Positions 33,366 to 40,889 of a DNA stretch of 55,381 nt are shown here, in pieces; positions within the stretch are counted from its first letter, which is position 1; every line of letters begins with the position of its first letter. The translations under genes were made by a program, and so were the position numbers. Source of the stretch: RGIG3135 sp964477115 (GTDB taxonomy: Bacteria; Actinomycetota; Coriobacteriia; Coriobacteriales; Eggerthellaceae); contig CAYZCY010000006.1 in assembly GCA_964477115.1 (NCBI GenBank), positions 1 to 55,381 of the forward strand, given 5' to 3'. The notes below the pieces were generated by a model that searched no databases, was not told the origin of the DNA, and saw nothing but the letters and a program-made list of their open reading frames with translations.

Positions 33366-34004
33366 ATGAAGGCATGTGCATTGATTGGGGCATCTGAGTT
33401 TAACGCGGAGCATTTCCAGGCAATGGATGCGCAGAATACGTTTAAGTACGTTATTGCGGTAGATGCTGGCCTTAAGCACCTCGAATCCATTGGCCGTATG
33501 CCCGACATGGCTCTCGGCGACTTTGATTCGCTTGGCTATGTCCCTGAGGGAATGCGCGTTGCTCGATTCTCGGCAAACAAGAGCAAAAGCGACATGGATC
33601 TTGCGCTCGAGAGAGCTCGCAACATGCGCTATGACGAGATCTTCGTCTACGGCGCCCTTGGCGGCAGGCTGGATCACACGCTTGCCAACCTGCATCTATT
33701 TGCCAAGTATTCCGAAAAGGGTGCTATCGTCAACGCCATTGGCGTAAATGAAGCCGCTACCTACGTTACCGGCCCCGACACGTACGAAATGCCTGCTCAG
33801 GAGAGCGGTACCATTTCGGTGTTCTCCATGTCTGACGAGGCGAAGGGCGTGTTCGAGCGCGGTTTGGCGTACGAACTTGACGATGCTACCCTGACCAATA
33901 GAACCTCGCTCGGTCTCTCAAACGAATTCATCGGTGAGCCTGTTTTGATCGGTGTTGAAAGCGGCACTATCGTCGTTATCGTTCCGTTCGACGAAGATTT
34001 GTAG
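33366..34004 (+). CDS. thiN: Thiamine pyrophosphokinase
   Basis: Transfers pyrophosphate from ATP to thiamine, giving TPP directly. The 212-residue product has the catalytic-domain pattern VIAVDAGLKHLESIGRMPDMALGDFDS, then NKSKSDMDLAL, VYGALGGRLDHTLANLHL, and in the C-terminal beta domain SGTISVFSMS and LGLSNEF. These are typical of bacterial YloS/ThiN enzymes. ATG 33366 has GGGAG nine bases upstream; an in-frame ATG at 33348 has none. It lies just before the TPP-riboswitch-controlled thiM operon, so salvage and activation of thiamine are adjacent but separately controlled. Confidence 0.92.
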   Translation: MKACALIGASEFNAEHFQAMDAQNTFKYVIAVDAGLKHLESIGRMPDMALGDFDSLGYVPEGMRVARFSANKSKSDMDLALERARNMRYDEIFVYGALGGRLDHTLANLHLFAKYSEKGAIVNAIGVNEAATYVTGPDTYEMPAQESGTISVFSMSDEAKGVFERGLAYELDDATLTNRTSLGLSNEFIGEPVLIGVESGTIVVIVPFDEDL

Positions 34005-34055
34005 TCAGTCAAGCCCGCATGGGTTAATCTAAAGCTGTAAATGCGCAGCACCATA

Positions 34056-34162
34056 GCGCAGGGGAGCTTGCAAATCCTTCGACGCGAAGGACGGCAGGCT
34101 GAGAGGAGGCGCGTATCGCCTCGACCCGTTGAACCTGTCTGGATAATGCCAACGAAGGGAGC
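34056..34162 (+). promoter_or_regulatory. TPP riboswitch (THI element)
   Basis: An RNA sensor for thiamine pyrophosphate. Conserved blocks in order: GGGGAGC, then P2 AGCTTGC pairing with GCAGGCT, the CTGAGA core with GGAGGCG/CGCCTC, ACCC..GAACCTG, CTGGATAATGCC, and CGAAGGGAG. An optional 7-bp P3a-type hairpin (TCCTTCG-ACG-CGAAGGA) is inserted. The GAAGGGAG at 34153-34160 is both the 3' P1 strand and the thiM ribosome site, and no terminator follows. Control is therefore most likely by blocking translation. Confidence 0.95.
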
Positions 34163-34168
34163 ATGGTC

Positions 34169-35014
34169 ATGAGGCCTTTTGCCTTGCATGACGCGGTGCA
34201 ATCCGTGCGTAACGGATCTCCGCTCGTCCACTGCATCACCAACTACGTCACTGTCAACGATTGCGCGAACGCCCTTTTGGCTGTCGGCGCAAGTCCCATC
34301 ATGAGCGATGAGCCCGCCGACGTGGAGGACATCACCTCCATTTGCGGCGGCCTGCTTATCAACATCGGCACCCTGAACGCCTCCTCAATCGAGTCGATGA
34401 AGCTGGCGGGCAGGAAAGCTGCCGATCTCGGACACGCAATCGTCTTGGATCCCGTGGGTGCGGGCGCCTCGAAGCTTCGAACCGAGACCGCCTCAAGCTT
34501 GCTCGATGAGCTTTCCATTGCCGTTATCCGCGGGAACATGTCCGAGGTAAAAGCCCTGGCAGGGGCAAGCGCTGCAACCCGTGGAGTTGACGTCAATCCC
34601 GATGATGTTGTAACCGAGGAGAACCTTCGCTCCAGTGCTCAGTTTGCCTGCCGGCTTGCTGCGAAGACAGGGGCTATCGTGGCCATTACGGGCGCTATCG
34701 ACATCGTTGCCGACGCGCATGCCGCCTATGCGATTCGCAACGGCAGTCCCATCATGGGGCGCATCACGGGTGCAGGTTGCATGCTTTCCTGCCTTGTCGC
34801 TGCCTTTATCGTGGCTAGCGAGGAGGAGGCTCGCCTCGAGGCGGCTGTGGCAGCCGTGTCTGCCATGGGCCTCGCCGGGCAGCTGGCGGCGGCGCGTATG
34901 AGCTCTGAAGACGGAAACGGAAGCTTTTGCAACTATGTTCTCGACGCCCTCTATCACCTGACGGGGGAGGGCCTTGAGCAGGGCGCTCTGGTCGAGCGCG
35001 TGGACTTGGACTAA
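34169..35014 (+). CDS. thiM: Hydroxyethylthiazole kinase
   Basis: Salvage enzyme that phosphorylates 4-methyl-5-(2-hydroxyethyl)thiazole. The 281-residue product shows PLVHCITNYVTVNDCANALLAVGASPIM, NIGTL, VLDPVGAGAS, IRGNMSEV and the anion hole RITGAGCMLS with the catalytic Cys near GAGC. ATG 34169 is nine bases from the riboswitch-embedded AAGGGAG; ATG 34163 would be too close. The gene heads thiM-thiE-hydrolase-thiD. Confidence 0.95.
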   Translation: MRPFALHDAVQSVRNGSPLVHCITNYVTVNDCANALLAVGASPIMSDEPADVEDITSICGGLLINIGTLNASSIESMKLAGRKAADLGHAIVLDPVGAGASKLRTETASSLLDELSIAVIRGNMSEVKALAGASAATRGVDVNPDDVVTEENLRSSAQFACRLAAKTGAIVAITGAIDIVADAHAAYAIRNGSPIMGRITGAGCMLSCLVAAFIVASEEEARLEAAVAAVSAMGLAGQLAAARMSSEDGNGSFCNYVLDALYHLTGEGLEQGALVERVDLD

Positions 35015-35043
35015 ACCGCAAGCAACTGGAGACGAAGGTTTGG

Positions 35044-35739
35044 GTGGATCGCATGGCCGACAATGTTGAAATGGGCGAGAAGGTAAGCGGGGTGAAGTCC
35101 GGATCATTGAGGGGCTCCATGCTGCTGTATGCCGTCACCGACAATGCTTGGCTTGAGGGTCGCAGGCTTGAAGACTGCGTGGCCTTGGCTTTGCGCGGGG
35201 GCGCGACCTTCGTCCAGCTGCGCGACAAGCAGGCGACTACCGCCGAGCTCGTTTCCCAGGCTCAGGCGATCATTCCCCTTTGCCGCGAGGCTGGCGTCCC
35301 CTTCGTCATCAACGACGACGTCGAAGCCGCGCGCCTGTCCGGGGCCTGCGGCGTGCATGTGGGGCAAAGCGATGAGGCTTGCGAAGATGCGCGTGCCGCT
35401 CTCGGGGCCGATGCTATCGTGGGCGTATCGGTGCAAACGGTTGAGCAGGCCCTTGCTGCTCAAGCGGCGGGCGCAAGCTATTTGGGGGTTGGGGCGGTGT
35501 TTACCACTTCAACAAAGGCTGACGCCGCCGAGGTGAGTCTAGAAGAGCTTGCAAGCATCTGCGAAGTGGTTGATATCCCCGTGGTGGCCATTGGGGGCAT
35601 AGGCGAAAAAACCCTGCCTGCGCTCGTGGGAACGGGCATAGACGGCGTTGCTGTCGTATCGGCGATATTTGCCGCCGAAGACATCGAGGCGGCGAGCCGC
35701 AAGCTTGCTGGGCTTTCGCGTCTTGTCATTGAATCTTAA
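35044..35739 (+). CDS. thiE: Thiamine-phosphate synthase
   Basis: Couples HMP-PP with thiazole phosphate to give thiamine monophosphate. The 231-residue TIM barrel has LYAVTDN, GGATFVQLRDK, VPFVINDDVEAA, ACGVHVGQSD, IVGVSVQTVEQA, ASYLGVGAVFTTSTK and VAIGGI. GTG 35044 has GAAGG five to six bases ahead, giving a non-conserved tail of about 25 residues before the barrel. ATG 35053 is an alternative. It follows thiM by 29 bases. Confidence 0.94.
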   Translation: MDRMADNVEMGEKVSGVKSGSLRGSMLLYAVTDNAWLEGRRLEDCVALALRGGATFVQLRDKQATTAELVSQAQAIIPLCREAGVPFVINDDVEAARLSGACGVHVGQSDEACEDARAALGADAIVGVSVQTVEQALAAQAAGASYLGVGAVFTTSTKADAAEVSLEELASICEVVDIPVVAIGGIGEKTLPALVGTGIDGVAVVSAIFAAEDIEAASRKLAGLSRLVIES

Positions 35740-35798
35740 CGAAGACCTGTTAGCGTTTGGCTGTGATATGAAAGCATTGGGCTGGAGAGGAAAAGATT

Positions 35799-36395
35799 AT
35801 GCTCGGAGATGAAAACAACAAGGACCTTATCAAGCTTGACGAACTTGACGTCAAGAAGGCTGCTCTTCTGGTGATCGATGTGCTGGGTGACCCTACGGGA
35901 GGCCCGCTTGAGGGAGTGCTTTTGAAGCCCACCGAAAACGCCGCTCGACTTGCAAGTGCAGCTCGCAAGGCCGGCGTGCCGGTTATCTTCGCTAATGATG
36001 CCCATATCCTCGGGCTTGATCACGAGCTTGCCCTGTGGGGCAACCACGGCATAGCCGGTACGCCCGAGGCTCAGACCGCTCCGCAGCTTGAGCAACAGGA
36101 AGGTGACTTCCTCATTGAGAAGCGCCGCTACAGCGCCTTCTTCCAGACGGGCCTGCGCCTTCTTCTCGATGAGCTCGGCGTTGAGACGCTCGTTTGCTGC
36201 GGCATGGATACCAACATCTGCGTGCGCCATACGGTTGCCGACGCCTATTTCAACAACTTCAACATCGTTGTTGCCCATGACGCAACCGCAACATTCTTGG
36301 TTGGCAACCAGGCCGAAGGCCTCGATTATATGAGGGTGTGCTATGCGGCAGCCATCGTCAGCACCGATGAGGCCGTGGCCTTCATCGAGGCTTAA
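35799..36395 (+). CDS. Isochorismatase-family cysteine hydrolase
   Basis: A cytoplasmic hydrolase of the isochorismatase-like fold. The catalytic triad can be seen: Asp in LLVIDVLGDP, Lys in IEKRRYSAFFQT, Cys in GMDTNICVRHTVADAY. The family includes nicotinamidases and carbamoyl amidases. This 198-residue version lacks the nicotinamidase metal pattern D.H and has NDAHILGLDHELALWGNHG instead, typical of uncharacterised amidohydrolases. It has its own GGAGAGG site. Lying between thiE and thiD, it may hydrolyse a thiamine or pyrimidine breakdown product; that is inference from position only. Confidence 0.85.
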   Translation: MLGDENNKDLIKLDELDVKKAALLVIDVLGDPTGGPLEGVLLKPTENAARLASAARKAGVPVIFANDAHILGLDHELALWGNHGIAGTPEAQTAPQLEQQEGDFLIEKRRYSAFFQTGLRLLLDELGVETLVCCGMDTNICVRHTVADAYFNNFNIVVAHDATATFLVGNQAEGLDYMRVCYAAAIVSTDEAVAFIEA

Positions 36396-36404
36396 GGTGC
36401 TTTC

Positions 36405-37223
36405 GTGAAGGCGGTGCTAAGCATTGCCGGCTCCGATTCAAGTGGGGGAGCGGGCATTCAAGCAGACATTAAGACCATTGCAGCTCATCAGCTCTTTGCA
36501 GAAACGGTGATCACGGCTCTGACGGCGCAGAACACCACGGGTGTATTCGGCGTCGAGGGCGTGTCTCCTGATTTCGTGAGGCAGCAGATCGACGTGGTGT
36601 TCGATGATATCCGACCCGATGCCGTGAAGATCGGCATGGTGTCCTCCGCTGAAATCGTGCGCGCCATATCTGAGGGCCTTGCGAAAAACGAAGCGGAAAA
36701 CATCGTCGTCGACCCGGTTATGGTGGCGACGAGCGGATCGTCTCTTATCGCCGACGGTGCGGTGTTGGCCATAAAGGAGCTGCTGTTCCCCGTGGCCAGC
36801 GTGGTGACCCCCAACATTCCCGAGGCGGAAGTTCTTGCTGGCTTTCGCATCGAGAGCCGCGAGGCCGTCGAGCGCGCGGCGGATGCCATAGCGTGCTTTT
36901 GCGGCCCGTCGACCGCCGTTTTGGTGAAGGGCGGTCATGCTTTGGCTGGAGAAGATAAGGCCGACGATCTTTTGCGTCTAAGCGACGGCCACAGGTTGTG
37001 GTTGCGCGGTGTGCGCATAGAGACCGAAAACACACACGGAACCGGTTGCTCTCTGTCGAGCGCCATTGCCTGCGGCCTGGCCTTGGGCAGGCCCGTACAT
37101 CAGGCGGTCGCGGATGCCAAGGCCTATGTGGCGGGCGCCTTGAGCGCCGGCCTTGATCTTGGAGCGGGAAGCGGTCCGCTCGACCATATGTGGCGGTATC
37201 GCGCGAGCCGCGCTGTAGAATAG
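36405..37223 (+). CDS. thiD: Hydroxymethylpyrimidine/phosphomethylpyrimidine kinase
   Basis: Phosphorylates HMP and HMP-P to the diphosphate used by ThiE. The 272-residue ribokinase-fold protein shows AGSDSSGGAGIQADIKTI, TALTAQNT, VKIGMVSSAEIV, VVDPVMVATSG, TPNIPEAEVL, VLVKGGHAL and the anion-hole motif NTHGTGCSLSSAIAC with the catalytic Cys position. It starts at GTG 36405, nine bases after the hydrolase stop. No thiC or thiG is present in the window, so this cluster looks like salvage rather than full synthesis. Confidence 0.94.
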   Translation: MKAVLSIAGSDSSGGAGIQADIKTIAAHQLFAETVITALTAQNTTGVFGVEGVSPDFVRQQIDVVFDDIRPDAVKIGMVSSAEIVRAISEGLAKNEAENIVVDPVMVATSGSSLIADGAVLAIKELLFPVASVVTPNIPEAEVLAGFRIESREAVERAADAIACFCGPSTAVLVKGGHALAGEDKADDLLRLSDGHRLWLRGVRIETENTHGTGCSLSSAIACGLALGRPVHQAVADAKAYVAGALSAGLDLGAGSGPLDHMWRYRASRAVE

Positions 37224-37252
37224 ACTCGGATCCGACAGGAAGGAGAAACCTC

Positions 37253-37486
37253 ATGGAAAAGCCGATCCTCTATTATTGGGCACCTTGCTCCACCTGCTCT
37301 GTGGTGGTGAACTTCGCTGACGAGCACGGCATCGAGCTCGACAAGCGCGACGTCGAACTCGAGGCTCCGTACAACGAGCTGCTCGCTTTGGGCGGCGATG
37401 CAAACCTCATTCCCTATCTGTACGTGGAAGGCCAGCTCATCAACGGAAATGATGCCTGCATTGCCTATCTTCAGGAGCATTGTTAA
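37253..37486 (+). CDS. Small glutaredoxin/arsenate reductase-like (thioredoxin fold) protein
   Basis: A 77-residue protein starting at ATG 37253 after GGAAGGAG. YYWAPCSTCSVVVNF gives a CxxC redox centre (Cys at about 12 and 15), followed by a beta strand, a cis-Pro region at LIPYLYVEGQ and the terminal helix DACIAYLQEHC, which has a third Cys. This is the minimal glutaredoxin fold (glutathione S-transferase N-terminal-like). Its partner is unknown. It is likely the last gene of the thi operon, 29 bases after thiD. Confidence 0.8.
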   Translation: MEKPILYYWAPCSTCSVVVNFADEHGIELDKRDVELEAPYNELLALGGDANLIPYLYVEGQLINGNDACIAYLQEHC

Positions 37487-37506
37487 GAAATTTCTCAAAT
37501 CACCCC

Positions 37507-37535
37507 TTGACGTCTTAGGTCAAGACCCGTAATAT
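37507..37535 (+). promoter_or_regulatory. tRNA-Gln promoter
   Basis: -35 TTGACG (37507-37512), 17-bp spacer, -10 TAATAT (37530-37535), about 50 bases before the tRNA. Confidence 0.8.
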
Positions 37536-37586
37536 ATCCACTTGCGCTTGCAGCTTTCGGAAACGAAAGAGTGTCAGGAATGTGAT

Positions 37587-37660
37587 TGGGCTGTCGTCTA
37601 ATGGTAGGACAGCGGATTCTGGTTCCGTATGTGAGGGTTCGACTCCTTCCAGCCCAGCCA
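37587..37660 (+). tRNA. tRNA-Gln (CTG)
   Basis: A 74-nt cloverleaf. Acceptor TGGGCTG pairs with CAGCCCA. The anticodon loop TTCTGGT gives CTG, reading CAG. The T loop is TTCGACT. The 3' CCA is encoded. Confidence 0.95.
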
Positions 37661-37669
37661 AAAAAATTG

Positions 37670-37697
37670 TTGACACGGCAATCGGTTAGTGTATACT
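37670..37697 (+). promoter_or_regulatory. tRNA-Glu (CTC) promoter
   Basis: Near-consensus: -35 TTGACA (37670-37675), 16-bp spacer, -10 TATACT (37692-37697). It lies between two tRNA genes, so each has its own promoter. Confidence 0.88.
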
Positions 37698-37715
37698 GAT
37701 CAGGCGCTTAAACGT

Positions 37716-37792
37716 GGCTCCGTCGTCTAGCGGTTTAGGACGCCGCCCTCTCAAGGCGGAGGTCGAGGGTTCGAATCCCTTCGGAGCTACCA
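37716..37792 (+). tRNA. tRNA-Glu (CTC)
   Basis: Acceptor GGCTCCG pairs with CGGAGCT (one wobble). The anticodon stem CCGCC/GGCGG encloses the loop CTCTCAA, anticodon CTC. The T loop is TTCGAAT. The CCA is encoded. Confidence 0.95.
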
Positions 37793-37801
37793 GACATTTC
37801 C

Positions 37802-37825
37802 AGGACCGTTAACGCGGTCCTTTTT
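37802..37825 (+). terminator. Terminator after tRNA-Glu (CTC)
   Basis: AGGACCG-TTAACG-CGGTCCT followed by TTTTT. Confidence 0.85.
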
Positions 37826-37884
37826 CATTTCTGGGGCAATTCTTCGGAATTGCAGACTTATCTCGAGCTTTAAATGCTTTGGGA

Positions 37885-37890
37885 TATAAT
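37885..37890 (+). promoter_or_regulatory. -10 element for tRNA-Arg
   Basis: Consensus TATAAT ten bases before the tRNA; no good -35 is seen 16-18 bp upstream. Confidence 0.6.
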
Positions 37891-37899
37891 GGCCGACGT

Positions 37900-37975
37900 G
37901 CCCTCGTAGCTCAGTGGATAGAGCACCTGCCTCCGGAGCAGGGTGTCGTAGGTTCGATTCCTATCGAGGGCACCA
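37900..37975 (+). tRNA. tRNA-Arg (CCG)
   Basis: Acceptor GCCCTCG pairs with CGAGGGC. The anticodon stem CCTGC/GCAGG encloses the loop CTCCGGA, anticodon CCG. The T loop is TTCGATT. The CCA is encoded. 76 nt. Confidence 0.95.
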
Positions 37976-38259
37976 TTTGCTTTCCTAGCTCGACGCTGCG
38001 GATCGCCGCAACACTCCCATCTAACGCTTTTGCGCTTGCCTTCGCCTAACGAAGTAGGCTCAGCCGTGCAACGCGCCACCTGGAAGCGCCCATTGCTGTC
38101 AGCGCCGATCGGGGGCCTCGTCAAAGCGAGCTGATGCCGGGTGCTCTTGGCATCCGAAAGAACAAGGGCTAAAAGCTGCACGCCTCCATCAGGTGATCCT
38201 TCTGTTGCCGAACGCCATGTGACATAATGAGGCTCATCCAGCGAGAGAGGGGCCACACC

Positions 38260-39897
38260 ATGTTCTGTATGCAATGCGGACAGCAGCTTCCCGACGACGC
38301 GGCGTTTTGCTCCAGATGCGGAAAGAAGATGCTTCCTGATGATGTTCGTGTCGTGGCGGAGGCTCAAGCCGGCGGCGAACCTGGCGTGAGTCCCGCTGAA
38401 AGCCCGATGGCTTCCCCGACCCCCGAGCCCGTTAAGGAGCCCGTCCCGCAGCCGGCCGAGCCGCCGATCCCCCAGCCGGAAACGGAGCCGACCCCGCAGC
38501 CTGAGGCGGAGCCGATTGCCCAGCCGGCGACATCGCCCGCCTTCCAGCCTGTTGCCGCGCCGGTATCCTACGACGAGCAGCCCGCTGCCGAGCCGACCCC
38601 CGCGCCCTTTGCAGGCGAGGATCGCCCGACATGGATAAGAGAAGCCAGAGCCGCGAAGGCCTCCAAGGCGTCTGGGGCCCCGAAGGCTCCTTCGCCTGCC
38701 CCCAGCAAGAAGCTTGTCGTCGCGATAGCCGGCGTGGCGATTGTGGTGGCCATCTTGGCCGTTGCCCTGTTCGGCGGCGGCTCGTCTACCGAGGGTGATG
38801 CGGAAATCCCCGATCCCGAGTTCTACTTCGCCTTGCCCCTGGCCAGCACCGAGAGGAGCGACGGCCTCGTCACCTACACCATCAAGGCTAACGGCGACGA
38901 GGACCTGAGCGACCAGGTGTACGCCTACATCGACGTCCTGCGCAACGACTACGGGTTTATCCTCAACGACAACGAGGAGAGCGACGGCTACATAAACACC
39001 CACCTGTTCAGCGACGATGCGTTGAACGAGGTGCAGGTAATCTATCTCCATGACTCGTACGGCAACACGGTAACGGTGAAAACCACGGACGACGTCCGCC
39101 TGGTGAGAGGCGTGAGATACGACGGATCGTCGGGCTCCTCGTCGGCAAAGGCCGATGCGAACGGCAACGCCTCGACTTCTTCCGGGACGTCCGGGTCTGC
39201 GGGCGCCGCCGCGAGCTATGCGACCGGCGACCTTACCGTGCTGCCCGACTTCGCCGAGTTCGATCAGACGGGCACGTTCAGCTATTCGACCTCGTTCTTC
39301 GCCTCCACCGCCTACGATGTGGACAGGCTGTATTTCTCGTACAGCTCTAAGGACGTCAGCGCCGTCTACCAGGCGAATCGCTACGTCGAAATGCTCCAGG
39401 ATTTGGGCTGGCAGATTGAGTTCATCGATGAGGACAACACCTTCTACTTGTATCACCCCGATGTGGACGCACCCAGCCTTCCCGATGCGGCCAGCGCGCA
39501 GATTTACATTGAAGGCCACGTCAACTCCACGGGCGACACCGCGTTTGTGAGCTTCATGCTGCCCGAGGAAATCTGCATCAAGAACTACGAGGACAAGTGG
39601 CAGTGGAACGTGGAATGGCGCGAGAATAACGAAAGGGAGAAGGCCGAGGAGGAGAGAAATTCATCAAGCTCCAGCTCTTCGAGTTCGGGTTCCAGCTCGT
39701 CATCGAGCGGTTCGCTCAATCGCGACCTCTACGACAACGACCCCATCTGCGGCGTGTGCAACGGTGACGGCGACTGCAGCAAGTGCGGTGGCAGCGGCTA
39801 TCTGTACAGTAGCGCCTCAGATAAGACGGATCGCAACTGCTACAAGTGCAACGGAAGCGGCAACTGCGGCAGCTGCGGTGGTGACGGCAGGCTGTAG
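38260..39897 (+). CDS. Membrane protein with N-terminal zinc ribbon and C-terminal DnaJ-type Cys-rich zinc finger
   Basis: Function unknown. The 545-residue protein starts at ATG 38260 (GAGAGG about nine bases ahead). Domains in order: a zinc ribbon (2-25; FCMQCGQQL and FCSRCGKKM); a Pro/Glu-rich region (40-115) with many P-E-P repeats; a basic Ala/Lys segment; one membrane span (about 148-170); an extracytoplasmic region (180-455) with two similar-sized globular parts separated by a Ser/Gly linker; a charged helix; a Ser tract (466-484); and a Cys-rich tail with four CxxC-type motifs (CGVCNGDGDC, CSKCGGSG, CYKCNGSG, CGSCGGDG) like the central DnaJ zinc finger. There is no J domain. The arrangement places zinc-binding domains on opposite sides of the membrane. 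Confidence 0.82.
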   Translation: MFCMQCGQQLPDDAAFCSRCGKKMLPDDVRVVAEAQAGGEPGVSPAESPMASPTPEPVKEPVPQPAEPPIPQPETEPTPQPEAEPIAQPATSPAFQPVAAPVSYDEQPAAEPTPAPFAGEDRPTWIREARAAKASKASGAPKAPSPAPSKKLVVAIAGVAIVVAILAVALFGGGSSTEGDAEIPDPEFYFALPLASTERSDGLVTYTIKANGDEDLSDQVYAYIDVLRNDYGFILNDNEESDGYINTHLFSDDALNEVQVIYLHDSYGNTVTVKTTDDVRLVRGVRYDGSSGSSSAKADANGNASTSSGTSGSAGAAASYATGDLTVLPDFAEFDQTGTFSYSTSFFASTAYDVDRLYFSYSSKDVSAVYQANRYVEMLQDLGWQIEFIDEDNTFYLYHPDVDAPSLPDAASAQIYIEGHVNSTGDTAFVSFMLPEEICIKNYEDKWQWNVEWRENNEREKAEEERNSSSSSSSSSGSSSSSSGSLNRDLYDNDPICGVCNGDGDCSKCGGSGYLYSSASDKTDRNCYKCNGSGNCGSCGGDGRL

Positions 39898-39908
39898 ACC
39901 CGTGAACA

Positions 39909-39945
39909 ACGGGGCGAGGGCCTTCATTCGAATTCTTGCCCCGTT
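39909..39945. repeat. Inverted repeat with long loop after the zinc-finger gene
   Basis: AACGGGGC and GCCCCGTT form an 8-bp stem around a loop of about 20 bases containing ATTCGAAT. There is no T run, so it is a poor intrinsic terminator. Confidence 0.4.
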
Positions 39946-40158
39946 GAGCGGGTAATCTTCAAGGAGATTCCCTGGAAGACGAATAGATTACGGAGCATTC
40001 CGCTTCTGCGTCTTAGGCATCCTTAAAGACGGCGCATGCGCGAATAGCGGTTGATTAACCGGGGAAAGCGCTAGATATGCCTATTAACAAGGCTAGATCA
40101 TGTTTGATCATTAGTTAGTTCGGATGCAACGAACGAATGTCTTGACGCTGCAGCGCTC

Positions 40159-40548
40159 CTATTTGCCGCCGTCGAGGAACTTCTTTCGCGTGACGAAATT
40201 CCACACCATCACAACCGCCGTTGCGACAATTTTGGTGATGCGATAATCGACGCCCAAAAGATCGGTGCCAAGCCACATGAAGGCGTCGTTGATACCCAGG
40301 CCGATGACAGACAGCACCACGAAGATGATGAACTCGCGCCGACGCGACATGCCTTCCTTGTGAGAGAAAACATAGCGCATGGAGGCGAGGTAGTTGAAGA
40401 TCACGGAAACCGTGAACGAGACGCTAGCGCTTACGAGGTAGTCGATTCCGAAAAGCTCCGTGAGCAGGATCATCAGGCCGTAGTCGATGACGAAGGCGAT
40501 GATGCCCACGATGCCGAATTTCATAATCTGTTCCAGGAGCCGTTTCAA
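40159..40548 (-). CDS. GtrA-family membrane protein
   Basis: A 129-residue protein with four membrane helices (about 9-28, 36-56, 70-92, 100-120). GIVGIIAFVIDYGLMILL and FNYLASMRYVF match GtrA, whose members are thought to flip lipid-linked sugars or act with glycosyltransferases in cell-surface polysaccharide modification. The start is TTG 40548 (AGAGG about nine bases ahead); the internal ATG eight codons later has no site. It stands alone, and no glycosyltransferase partner is next to it. Confidence 0.85.
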   Translation of the reverse strand: MKRLLEQIMKFGIVGIIAFVIDYGLMILLTELFGIDYLVSASVSFTVSVIFNYLASMRYVFSHKEGMSRRREFIIFVVLSVIGLGINDAFMWLGTDLLGVDYRITKIVATAVVMVWNFVTRKKFLDGGK

Positions 40549-40687
40549 GGGTGGTGCCTCTCATCTTGCCTTTGCCGCCTCATGCGCGAGCGGTGCGCTT
40601 AGCTTCGCAACCTTAAGCATTGTGGGGCTAAAGGCCCAAAGCTCGCAAGGGTATGAGCCTTTAATTGCGAAAATGAGCATTTTTTTC

Positions 40688-40716
40688 TTGCGTGCACTGC
40701 TGCTGTCTGGCATAAT
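40688..40716 (+). promoter_or_regulatory. tRNA-Glu (TTC) promoter
   Basis: -35 TTGCGT (40688-40693), 17-bp spacer, -10 CATAAT (40711-40716). Confidence 0.72.
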
Positions 40717-40735
40717 GTTCAAGCTGTTTTAAGCT

Positions 40736-40810
40736 GTCCCCATAGTCTAGAGGTCAGGACGCGGCCCTTTCAAGGCTGAGACACGGGTTCGATTCCCGTT
40801 GGGGGCACCA
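40736..40810 (+). tRNA. tRNA-Glu (TTC)
   Basis: Acceptor GTCCCCA pairs with TGGGGGC. The loop CTTTCAA gives anticodon TTC. The T loop is TTCGATT. The CCA is encoded. Confidence 0.95.
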
Positions 40811-40824
40811 TTTGAACTTCGCAG

Positions 40825-40850
40825 GCCAGATGATTCATCTGGCTTGTTTT
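40825..40850 (+). terminator. Terminator after tRNA-Glu (TTC)
   Basis: GCCAGAT-GATTC-ATCTGGC followed by TTGTTTT. Confidence 0.83.
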
Positions 40851-40889
40851 GTTTCCGGCACCGGTTTGCTCGGGCGCGAAGGGGGAGGC

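Noticed and set aside
32920..33397. Small plus-strand genes opposite the RNase P RNA
   Set aside because: They coincide with the conserved RNase P RNA, whose structure explains the sequence.
39729..39897. DnaJ chaperone gene
   Set aside because: Only the Cys-rich finger resembles DnaJ. There is no J domain or C-terminal substrate domain, and a membrane span precedes it.
40812..40889. Extended N-terminus of the RlmD-like methyltransferase
   Set aside because: It would be translated from the tRNA-Glu terminator hairpin and has no ribosome site; the TRAM domain starts at the 40890 ATG.
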